Shown one piece after another: positions 7,995 through 15,140 of a stretch of DNA of 64,000 nucleotides. Under the pieces are notes generated by a model, which saw only the letters and a program-made list of their open reading frames with translations, ran no database searches and was not told the DNA's origin. Source of the stretch: Alphaproteobacteria bacterium (GTDB lineage: Bacteria > Pseudomonadota > Alphaproteobacteria > ATCC43930 > CGMCC-115725); contig JAGWON010000008.1 in assembly GCA_028871055.1 (NCBI GenBank), positions 84,057 through 148,056 of the forward strand, written 5' to 3'. Each line of letters starts with the position of its first letter. Positions within the stretch are counted from its first letter, which is position 1. The position numbers and the translations under genes are program-made.

Positions 7995-8837
7995 ATGAAA
8001 TTGCTGCGCTTTGGCCCAGCGGGCCGGGAGAAGCCGGGCCTGCTCGACAAGAGCGGACAGATCCGCGACCTCTCCGGCGTCATCGCCGACATCACGCCGG
8101 ACCAGCTTGCGCCCGCCGCGCTCGACAAGCTGCGCAAGCTCGACCCGTCGAAGCTGCCCGCGGTTTCGGGCCATCCGCGTCTCGGTCCGCCGATCGCCAA
8201 CGTGCCGAAGATCGTCGCCGTTGGCCTCAACTACATCGATCACGCCAACGAGGCGACGATGAAGATTCCGACCGAGCCGGTGTTGTTCATGAAGGCGATC
8301 ACGTCGTACGCGGGCCCGAACGACGACGTCATCCTGCCCAAGAGCTCGATCAAGGGCGACTGGGAGGTCGAGCTCGGCATCTTCATCGGCACCAAGGCGC
8401 AATATGTCTCTAAGGCGGACGCGCTTAAGCACGTGGCCGGCTACACCATCGTCAACGACGTCTCCGAGCGCAATTTCCAGCTCGAACGCGGTCCGCAATG
8501 GATGAAGGGCAAGGGCTGCGACACCTTCTGCCCCACCGGGCCATGGCTGGTGACGCCCGACGAGGTCGCCGATCCCCAGAATCTCGAGGTGATGTGCGAG
8601 GTCAGCGGCCAGGTCATGCAGAAGGCCCCGACCAAGGACATGATCTTCGACTGCGCGACGATCGTCAGCTATACGAGCCAGTTCCTGACCCTGATGCCCG
8701 GCGACCTGATCGCCACCGGCACGCCGTCGGGAGTGGGGCTTGGCCGCAACCGCTTCCTCAAGGCGGGCGATGTCATGCGCCTGACGATCACCGGGCTCGG
8801 CGAGCAGCGGCAGAACGTCGTTGCCTACCGCGGCTAA
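7995..8837 (+). CDS. Fumarylacetoacetate hydrolase (FAH) family protein
   Basis: A 280-residue protein of the FAH superfamily (hydrolases, isomerases and decarboxylases acting on 2-oxo acids with a divalent metal). Typical motifs are VGLNYIDHANEA, PVLFMKAITSYAGPNDDVIL, DWEVELGIFIG (with the metal-binding acidic residues), GYTIVNDVSERNFQ, KGCDTFCPTGPWLVT and PGDLIATGTPSGVGLG near the C-terminus. It is closest in style to the 2-hydroxyhepta-2,4-diene-1,7-dioate isomerase / ureidoglycolate lyase-like group. The substrate cannot be assigned because it is not in a recognisable catabolic operon. ATG 7995 is preceded by AAAGGA about 10 nt upstream. Confidence 0.88.
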   Translation: MKLLRFGPAGREKPGLLDKSGQIRDLSGVIADITPDQLAPAALDKLRKLDPSKLPAVSGHPRLGPPIANVPKIVAVGLNYIDHANEATMKIPTEPVLFMKAITSYAGPNDDVILPKSSIKGDWEVELGIFIGTKAQYVSKADALKHVAGYTIVNDVSERNFQLERGPQWMKGKGCDTFCPTGPWLVTPDEVADPQNLEVMCEVSGQVMQKAPTKDMIFDCATIVSYTSQFLTLMPGDLIATGTPSGVGLGRNRFLKAGDVMRLTITGLGEQRQNVVAYRG

Positions 8838-8951
8838 GACGCAGGCGCGCCGCCCGCCGGCCGGCTCGTCCGCATGCTGGCGGCGGAGCCGGATTCGCGC
8901 TAACCTAAACTGTTATTTAGCCTGTCTTGGGGAGGGGATTTCCTGACCGCC

Positions 8952-9479
8952 ATGTACGACCGCCGTCCTGATTTTTTTCGTGCCGATGACGCGCCGCCGA
9001 CTGGCCGACGCGTCGAGGGCAAGGTGAAATGGTTCAACGTCGCCAAGGGCTTCGGTTTCGTGACCTTGCCCGACGGCACGCCAGACGCTTTCCTGCCGAT
9101 GGCGGTCTTGCGCCGCGCGGGGTATGGCGAGGCGTATGAAGGCGCCGCGATCGTCTGCGAGGTCGGCGCCGGCGCCAAGGGCCCGCTGGTGGTCAACGTG
9201 CTGAATCTCGACAACAGCACGGCGGCGCCCGCCGGCGGCGGCGCGCGCGCGGGTGCGCCGCGCGGTCCGGCCCAGACGATGCACGGCGCGGTCAAATGGT
9301 TCGAGTCCGGCAAGGGCTACGGCTTCATCGCGCCAGAGGGCGGCGGCAAGGACATCTTCGTCCACATCACCGCCTTGCGGCGGAGCGGCGTCGAGGCGCT
9401 CGAACCCGGTCAGCGGGTGCGCGTCGACGTCATCGAGGGCCGCAAAGGCCTCGAGGCGGATCACATCACGCTGCTGTAA
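8952..9479 (+). CDS. Two-domain cold-shock protein
   Basis: A 175-residue protein with two cold-shock domains. The first starts at GKVKWFNVAKGFGFV (about 20-34), and the second at GAVKWFESGKGYGFIAPE (about 113-130) with KDIFVHITAL. They are joined by an Ala/Gly-rich linker (APAGGGARAGAPRGP). Cold-shock domains bind single-stranded RNA/DNA and act as chaperones or antiterminators. The first domain is degenerate in RNP2 (DAFLPMAVL instead of DIFVH), so the second is probably the main nucleic-acid binder. Double-domain CSPs are common in Alphaproteobacteria. A G-rich stretch (GGGGAGGGG) lies 17-25 nt before ATG 8952. Confidence 0.9.
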   Translation: MYDRRPDFFRADDAPPTGRRVEGKVKWFNVAKGFGFVTLPDGTPDAFLPMAVLRRAGYGEAYEGAAIVCEVGAGAKGPLVVNVLNLDNSTAAPAGGGARAGAPRGPAQTMHGAVKWFESGKGYGFIAPEGGGKDIFVHITALRRSGVEALEPGQRVRVDVIEGRKGLEADHITLL

Positions 9480-9487
9480 AACCGGCT

Positions 9488-9505
9488 GGCGCCGGAACCG
9501 GCGCC
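9488..9505 (+). terminator. Hairpin after the cold-shock gene
   Basis: GGCGCCGG-AA-CCGGCGCC is a perfect 8-bp stem starting 8 nt after the stop. No T-run follows, so its strength as a terminator is uncertain. Confidence 0.4.
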
Positions 9506-9553
9506 TCGCAACACGGTTCGGTTGTTTCGGAGGGGGCGTCAGAGCGAGTCGTC

Positions 9554-10180
9554 ATGGATCTGCAAGATACGCTCAAGACCTATCGGCTGTTTTCGGGCTC
9601 CTACGATTTCGTCTTCGGCCCGATCTTCCATCCCGGCCGCAAGGCCGCGGTGCGCATCGCCAACAATCTGCCGGGCCAGCGCATCCTCGAGGTCGGCGTC
9701 GGCACCGGGTTGTCGCTGCCCTATTTCCGGCCGGATTCCGAGATCACCGGCATCGACGTCTCGGCCGAAATGCTGGCCAAGGCGAAGGCGCGGGTCGCGC
9801 GCAAGCATCTCGCGCAGGTCAAGGCGCTGCACGTGATGGACGCCGAGCGGACCACCTTCGCCGACAGCAGCTTCGACGCGGTGCTGGCGCTCTACGTCGC
9901 GTCGGTGGTGCCCAATCCGGCGCGCTTTGCGGCCGAGATCCGGCGCGTCTGCCGCCCCGGCGGCACCATCGTCATCGTCAATCATTTTGCCAGCGAGAAC
10001 TGGCTGATGAGCCGGTTCGAGAAGGCGCTCGCGCCGCTCGCCGGCAAGATCGGCTTCCACGCCGATTTCCCGCTCGAGGATTTCCTCACCGCCGGCAAGC
10101 TCGACGTGCGCGACATTCGGCCGAGCAACCTGTTCGGCTATTGGAAGCTCCTGCGCTGCGTCAACGACAAGGCCGCCTGA
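9554..10180 (+). CDS. Phosphatidylethanolamine N-methyltransferase-like SAM methyltransferase (PmtA type)
   Basis: A 208-residue class I methyltransferase. It has motif I ILEVGVGTGLSLP (about 44-56), an acidic GIDVSAEML for the SAM ribose, and a FDAVLALYVASVVPNP post-motif. The N-terminal YRLFSGSYDFVFGPIFHPGRK stretch is characteristic of the alphaproteobacterial PmtA proteins that make phosphatidylcholine by three methylations of phosphatidylethanolamine. The assignment rests on this N-terminal pattern and length; another small-molecule methyltransferase is possible. ATG 9554 has no strong ribosome site close by. It converges on the acyl-CoA dehydrogenase gene. Confidence 0.72.
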   Translation: MDLQDTLKTYRLFSGSYDFVFGPIFHPGRKAAVRIANNLPGQRILEVGVGTGLSLPYFRPDSEITGIDVSAEMLAKAKARVARKHLAQVKALHVMDAERTTFADSSFDAVLALYVASVVPNPARFAAEIRRVCRPGGTIVIVNHFASENWLMSRFEKALAPLAGKIGFHADFPLEDFLTAGKLDVRDIRPSNLFGYWKLLRCVNDKAA

Positions 10181-10201
10181 GCGACCGGGACGGCCGGTCG
10201 C
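10181..10201. terminator. Bidirectional hairpin between convergent genes
   Basis: GCGACCGG / CCGGTCGC with a 5-nt loop fills the gap between the methyltransferase stop and the dehydrogenase stop. The symmetrical stem could act on both transcripts, though neither side has a T-run. Confidence 0.45.
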
Positions 10202-10202
10202 C

Positions 10203-11975
10203 TCAGATCAGGTCGAGATCGAAGCCCATCACCGTTTGGCCGCCGGTCACCGCGGGCAGCAGCGCCGGCGCCTGCGCCAGGCGGTGCTCGGCGTAGAACC
10301 GCGCGGTCGCGATCTTAGCTTCGAGGAAGCGCCGCTCGCCGGCGCCCGCCTTCAGGCGCCGCATAGCGGCGGCCGCACTCTCCGCCATCAGCCAGCCGCC
10401 GGCGACCGTGCCGAGCAATCTCAGATAGGGCTCGGAGCCGGCCAGCGCCGCGCCCAGATCGGCGCCCGCGGTTTCGAGCAGCGCCGCGGTCGCGCGCTCC
10501 ACCGCATCGATGCCGCGCGCCAGGTGGCCGTCCGCATCCTGACCGTCGCGCGCAGCGAGCGACCGGCGCATGTCGGCGACGAAATCGGCGGCGGCGGCGC
10601 CCTGGTCGCGCAGCAGCTTGCGGCCGACCAGGTCGTTGGCCTGGATGCCGTTGGTGCCTTCGTAGATCGGCGCGATGCGCGCGTCGCGCCAATGCTGGGC
10701 GGCGCCGGTCTCCTCGATGAAGCCCATGCCGCCGTGGACCTGGATGCCGGTACCGGCGACCTCGACGCCAAGATCGGTGCACCACGCCTTGACCACCGGC
10801 GTCATCAGATCGAGCCGCGCCTGCGCCTTGGCGCGCCGCGACTTGTCGGGGTGGCGGCGGGCGCGGTCGGCCTCGCCGGCGGTGTAGTAGGCGAGTGCCC
10901 GCGCGGCCTCGCTCGCCGCGCGCATCGACAGCAGCATGCGCCGTACGTCGGGATGATGAAGGATCGGCAGGCGCGCGCCGTCCCGGGCGGCGACCGGCTT
11001 GCCCTGGACGCGCTCGCGCGCATAGGCGCGCGCGCGCTGATAGGCGCGCTCGCCGATGGCGACGCCCTGCAGTCCAACGTGGAGCCGCGCCACGTTCATC
11101 ATGATGAACATGCCTTCGAGGCCGCGGTTCTCGGCGCCGACGAGTGTGCCGACGGCGCCGCCGTTGTCGCCGTAGGACATTACGCAGGTGGGGCTCGCGT
11201 GGATGCCGAGCTTGTGCTCGAGGCTGACGCAGCGCAGGTCGTTGCGCGCGCCCAGGCTGCCGTCGTCGTTGACCAGGAATTTCGGCGCCAGGAAGAGCGA
11301 GATGCCCTGGCTGCCGGCGGGTGCGTTGGGCAGCCGGGCGAGCACGAAATGGACGATGTTCTCGGCCATGTCGTGCTCGCCGTAGGTGATGAAGATCTTC
11401 TGGCCGGTGATGCGATAATGGTCGCCCTCGCGCACCGCCCGCGTACGCAGCGCGCTCAGATCAGAACCCGCCTGCGGCTCGGTCAAATTCATGGTGCCGG
11501 TCCACTCGCCAGAAACCAGACGACCGAGATAGACGCGCTTCTGCTCCGGCGTGCCGAGCAATTCGAGCAATTCGCACGCCCCGATGCTGAGCATCGGGCA
11601 GAGCGACCAGGCGAGATTGGCGCTCATCCACATCTCGTTGACCGCGGCGTTGAGCACGACCGGCAGGCCCTGGCCGCCATGGTCCGGCGAGGCGGCGAGC
11701 CCGGTCCAGCCGCCTTCGGTATAGGCGCGGTAGGCTTCCTTGAAGCCGGCGGGCGTGTGGACGACGCCGTTCTCGAGCCGGCTCTGCTCGATGTCGCCGA
11801 CGCGATTGAGCGGCGCGACGACGTTCACCGCGAGCTTCGCCGCCTCGCCGAGCACCGCGTCGACCAGGTCGGGCGCGACGCCGTCGCAGCCCGGCAGCTT
11901 GGCGATCTCCGGCAGCTTGGCGATCTCGTCGAGCGCGAAGCGCATCTCGTCGAGCGGCGCGGCGTAGTCGCTCAT
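10203..11975 (-). CDS. Acyl-CoA dehydrogenase, DmdC-like long form
   Basis: A 590-residue flavoprotein. It has an N-terminal extension (MSDYAAPLDEMRFALDEIA), the central acyl-CoA dehydrogenase core with TMNLTEPQAGSDLSALRTRA and YRITGQKIFITYGEHDMAENIVHF, and an IQVHGGMGFIEETGAAQHWRDARI helix. The catalytic-base region IAPIYEGTNGIQANDL and an extra C-terminal helical domain follow. This layout is that of the 3-methylthiopropanoyl-CoA dehydrogenase (DmdC) group, but most members act on other acyl-CoA substrates. The ATG overlaps the TGA of the upstream oxidase gene (ATGA), so the two are co-translated. It oxidises an acyl-CoA to the enoyl-CoA and passes electrons to ETF. Confidence 0.88.
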   Translation of the reverse strand: MSDYAAPLDEMRFALDEIAKLPEIAKLPGCDGVAPDLVDAVLGEAAKLAVNVVAPLNRVGDIEQSRLENGVVHTPAGFKEAYRAYTEGGWTGLAASPDHGGQGLPVVLNAAVNEMWMSANLAWSLCPMLSIGACELLELLGTPEQKRVYLGRLVSGEWTGTMNLTEPQAGSDLSALRTRAVREGDHYRITGQKIFITYGEHDMAENIVHFVLARLPNAPAGSQGISLFLAPKFLVNDDGSLGARNDLRCVSLEHKLGIHASPTCVMSYGDNGGAVGTLVGAENRGLEGMFIMMNVARLHVGLQGVAIGERAYQRARAYARERVQGKPVAARDGARLPILHHPDVRRMLLSMRAASEAARALAYYTAGEADRARRHPDKSRRAKAQARLDLMTPVVKAWCTDLGVEVAGTGIQVHGGMGFIEETGAAQHWRDARIAPIYEGTNGIQANDLVGRKLLRDQGAAAADFVADMRRSLAARDGQDADGHLARGIDAVERATAALLETAGADLGAALAGSEPYLRLLGTVAGGWLMAESAAAAMRRLKAGAGERRFLEAKIATARFYAEHRLAQAPALLPAVTGGQTVMGFDLDLI

Positions 11976-13384
11976 AGCACCTTGCCCGGGTTCATGATGC
12001 CGTCGGGGTCGAGCGCCGCCTTCACCCGCCGCATCATCTCGAGCTCGAGCGGCGCGGCGTAATGCGCGAGCTCGTCGCGCCGCATCAGGCCGATGCCGTG
12101 CTCGGCGCTGATCGAGCCGCCGAGCGAGACGACGATGTCGTGGACGATGCGGTTGAACTCGGCCCAGCGCTTCAGATAGACGGATTTGTCGGCACCCGCC
12201 GGTTGCATCAGGTTGAAATGGATGTTGCCGTCGCCGACGTGACCGAAAGGATAAGGCCGGATGCCGGGCAGACGCGCGCCGACCGCCGTACTCCCGCGGA
12301 CGATGAATTCCGCCACCTTGCTGACCGGCACCGAGACGTCGTGCTTGATGCTGCCGCCGAGCTTTTCCTGCAGTTCGGCGACCCCGGCGCGGATGCGCCA
12401 CAGTTCGCGGCGCTGCGCTTCGCTTTCGGCGATGGTGCCGTCCTGCACCAGATTCGCCGCCATCGCCACGGCGAGCAGCGCCTCGAGCGCCGCGCGGAGA
12501 TTCGCGCCACTGCGGCTGGTCGAGATCTCGACCAGCGCGTACCACGGGTGTCGGGCGGCGAGCGGATCGTGGAAGCCCTGGCCGTGCTGCACCACGTTGT
12601 CGATGCCGATGCGCGGGATGAGCTCGAAGCCGGTGAGCTGATCGCCGGTCGCGGCGCGGGCGCGCGCGAATAGCTCCATCACGTCCTCGACGCGCTTCAG
12701 GCCGACCAGCGCGGTCTCGACCTCGCGCGGGCGCGGGAAGAGCTTGAGCGTCGCCGCCGTGATGACGCCGAGCGTGCCCTCGGCGCCGATGAAGAGCTGT
12801 TTCAGGTCGTAGCCGGTGTTGTTCTTGCGCAGGCCGCGCAGCCCGTTCCACACCCGTCCATCCGGCAGCACGACTTCGAGGCCGAGCGCAAGCTCGCGCG
12901 CGTTGCCGTAGCGCAGCACGTTGATGCCGCCAGCATTGGTCGACAGGTTGCCGCCGATCTGGCACGAGCCCTCGGCGCCGAGGCTCAGCGGGAAGAGGCG
13001 GTCGGCCGCCTCGGCGGCGCGCTGCAACTCGGCCAATACGCACCCCGCTTCGGCGGTGATGGTGAAGTTGAGCGCGTCGAGCGCGCGGACGCGGTTCATG
13101 CGGCCGAGATTGATGAGGACGCCGTCCTTGCCGGCGACCGCGCCGCCCGACAGGCCGGTGTTACCGCCCTGCGGATAGACCGGCAGGCGGGCTTCGGCGC
13201 AGATCGCCACCAGCTGCGCGACTTCCTCGGTCGCGGCCGGCCGCAGCACGGCGAGCGCGGCGCCGCGATAGAGGCCCCGCTGCTCGTGGAAATAGGGCTC
13301 GGCGTCGGCGCCCTCGACCACACCCTTCGGCCCGACGACGGATTTGAGGCGCGCGATCGCGTCGGCTGGGACGATGGTGTCCAT
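11972..13384 (-). CDS. FAD-linked D-2-hydroxyacid dehydrogenase (GlcD / D-2-hydroxyglutarate dehydrogenase type)
   Basis: A 470-residue flavoenzyme. It has an N-terminal PCMH-type FAD-binding domain (VYPQGGNTGLSGGAV, GEAGCVLAELQ-like and GGNLSTNAGGINVLRYGNAR) and a C-terminal FAD-oxidase domain with the metal-site GHVGDGNIHFNL and the SAEHGIGLMRRDELAHY block. These enzymes oxidise D-lactate, glycolate or D-2-hydroxyglutarate; the motif set and length fit D-2-hydroxyglutarate dehydrogenase or a close relative. It is followed by the acyl-CoA dehydrogenase with a 4-nt overlap and preceded by sua5 with a 41-nt gap. ATG 13384. Confidence 0.86.
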   Translation of the reverse strand: MDTIVPADAIARLKSVVGPKGVVEGADAEPYFHEQRGLYRGAALAVLRPAATEEVAQLVAICAEARLPVYPQGGNTGLSGGAVAGKDGVLINLGRMNRVRALDALNFTITAEAGCVLAELQRAAEAADRLFPLSLGAEGSCQIGGNLSTNAGGINVLRYGNARELALGLEVVLPDGRVWNGLRGLRKNNTGYDLKQLFIGAEGTLGVITAATLKLFPRPREVETALVGLKRVEDVMELFARARAATGDQLTGFELIPRIGIDNVVQHGQGFHDPLAARHPWYALVEISTSRSGANLRAALEALLAVAMAANLVQDGTIAESEAQRRELWRIRAGVAELQEKLGGSIKHDVSVPVSKVAEFIVRGSTAVGARLPGIRPYPFGHVGDGNIHFNLMQPAGADKSVYLKRWAEFNRIVHDIVVSLGGSISAEHGIGLMRRDELAHYAAPLELEMMRRVKAALDPDGIMNPGKVL

Positions 13385-13425
13385 GGCTAAAGCCCTATCG
13401 CTCCCGACGGGGTGCCGTCCAGTCC

Positions 13426-14373
13426 TCAGTTGGACCGGCCACGCGCGGCGCGGCGCAGGCGGTCGTTGATCGCGGCGCCGAGGCCGGTCTCGGGAATCGG
13501 CATGACGGCGATGGCCTTGAAGCGCGGCTGGTCGAGCGTGCGCAACGCCGCGAACAGGTTGGCCGCCGCCTCGCCGAGATCGCGCGACAGCGACAGGTTG
13601 ATCGTTTCGGCCGCGCCCGGCAGCGGCGCACCGAAGGCGAGCAGCGCCTCGTCCGCGGCGACCGCGGTCGCCTCGAGGCGCAGCGGCCGCGCCGGTGCGT
13701 AATGGCGCTCGAGCCGGCCCGGCGAGCGCGGCGCATTATCGTCGCCGGCGCCGGCCAGCGGACCGAGCGCGGCTTCGATCTGCTCGCGGGTCACGCCCCC
13801 AGGCCGCAACAGCGCTGGCCGTTCTTCGGATACATCGAGCACGGTGGATTCGATGCCGACGCGGCACGGTCCGCCGTCGAGCACCGCGGCGATGCGGCCG
13901 TCGAGCTCGGCGATGACGTGGTCGGCGGTGGTCGGGCTGACATGGCCCGAGCGATTGGCGCTGGGCGCGGCGAGGGGCCGTCCGGTCGCGCGCAGCAGCG
14001 CCTGCGCCAGGGCGTGCGCCGGCGCGCGCAGCGCGACGGTATCGAGCCCGGCGCTCGCCAGACGCGAGACCGGACAATCGGCGCGGCGCTTCAGCACCAG
14101 GCTCAGCGGACCGGGCCAGAAGCGCCGCGCGAGATCGCGCGCCCGCTCGTCGAACACCGCGAGCAGCTCCGCGGCGGCAAGACTTTCGACATGGACGATC
14201 AGCGGATTGAACTGCGGCCGCTCCTTGGCGGCGAAGATCGCGGCCACGGCGCGATCGTTGGTGGCGTCGCCGCCGAGGCCATAGACCGTCTCGGTCGGAA
14301 AGGCGACCAGCGCGCCCTGCACGAGCAGTTCCGCCGCGCGACCCAGGCTCGCGCCGGTCAATCGCTCGATCAC
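13426..14373 (-). CDS. L-threonylcarbamoyladenylate synthase (Sua5 type)
   Basis: A 315-residue Sua5 protein with the N-terminal YrdC domain. ALVAFPTETVYGLGGDATND, KERPQFNPLIVHV, WPGPLSLVLKR, APSANRSGHVSPTTADHV and the GIESTVLDV signature are all present. A C-terminal Sua5 domain follows after RSPGRLERHYAPARPL. It makes the threonylcarbamoyl-AMP used to modify A37 of ANN-decoding tRNAs. The GTG start at 14373 overlaps the TGA of the upstream cysQ gene. It is an essential housekeeping gene placed inside an otherwise metabolic operon. Confidence 0.92.
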   Translation of the reverse strand: MIERLTGASLGRAAELLVQGALVAFPTETVYGLGGDATNDRAVAAIFAAKERPQFNPLIVHVESLAAAELLAVFDERARDLARRFWPGPLSLVLKRRADCPVSRLASAGLDTVALRAPAHALAQALLRATGRPLAAPSANRSGHVSPTTADHVIAELDGRIAAVLDGGPCRVGIESTVLDVSEERPALLRPGGVTREQIEAALGPLAGAGDDNAPRSPGRLERHYAPARPLRLEATAVAADEALLAFGAPLPGAAETINLSLSRDLGEAAANLFAALRTLDQPRFKAIAVMPIPETGLGAAINDRLRRAARGRSN

Positions 14374-15140
14374 GTCCGGCCGCGCGCGACGAACGCCGGA
14401 TTGCGGTAGGCCGGCTTGCCGTAGCCGAGCCGCGCGCCGTCGAGCGTGGTGACGCTGCCGCCTGCCGCCTCGAGGATTGCCTGGCCGGCGGCGGTGTCCC
14501 ACTCGCAGGTCTCGCCGTAGCGCGGGTAGTGATCGGCTGTGCCTTCGGCGATGAGGCAGAACTTGACCGCGCTGCCCATCGGCCGGTGCACGGCGCCGGA
14601 CACGGTCTCGAGATAGGCGTTGATCCGCCGTGATACGCCATGGAGACGGCTCGACAGAACGATGGGGTTGGCCGGCGCAAAGCGGGCGGCGATCTTTTCG
14701 GGCTTACCGCCGGCGCGTTGGCGCGTCGCGGTGCCCGGACCGGCGGCGGCATAGGTCGTGTGCTGCGTCGGCACGCCGACGACGCCGAGCACCGGCCAGC
14801 CGTTCTCGATCAGGCCGATATTGACGGTGAACTCGTCGCTGCGGTCGACGAAACCGCGCGTGCCGTCGAGCGGATCGACCAGCCAATAGCGCGGCGCCAG
14901 CGTCGCCGGCAGGCCCGAGGCCGCGACCTGCTCCTCGGCGACGATCGGGATGTCGGGCGCGGCCCGTTCGAGCACGGCGACGATCAGCCGCTCGGCCTCC
15001 TCGTCGGCCAGCGTCACCGGCGACTGGTCGGCCTTGCGCCGCACCTCGAAGGGCGTGGCGTAGATCTTGAGGATCGCGGCGGCGGCGGCTTCCGCGCCGC
15101 GGCGGGCGGCTTCGAGCAGGGCCGTGCGGCTCGCCGTCAA
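14370..15140 (-). CDS. cysQ: 3'(2'),5'-bisphosphate nucleotidase (CysQ-like inositol monophosphatase family)
   Basis: A 256-residue FIG-superfamily phosphatase. The metal-binding motifs are IPIVAEEQ, WLVDPLDGTRGFVDRSDEF and CEWDTAAGQAILEAAGG. CysQ removes the toxic by-product 3'-phosphoadenosine 5'-phosphate, or acts on PAPS. The start is TTG at 15140, overlapping the TGA of the upstream molybdenum hydroxylase gene (TTGA); no in-frame ATG exists nearby that would keep the family N-terminus. The sulfate genes of this window are 9 kb away and use APS, so this protein may serve another nucleotide or inositol phosphate pool. Confidence 0.87.
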   Translation of the reverse strand: MTASRTALLEAARRGAEAAAAAILKIYATPFEVRRKADQSPVTLADEEAERLIVAVLERAAPDIPIVAEEQVAASGLPATLAPRYWLVDPLDGTRGFVDRSDEFTVNIGLIENGWPVLGVVGVPTQHTTYAAAGPGTATRQRAGGKPEKIAARFAPANPIVLSSRLHGVSRRINAYLETVSGAVHRPMGSAVKFCLIAEGTADHYPRYGETCEWDTAAGQAILEAAGGSVTTLDGARLGYGKPAYRNPAFVARGRT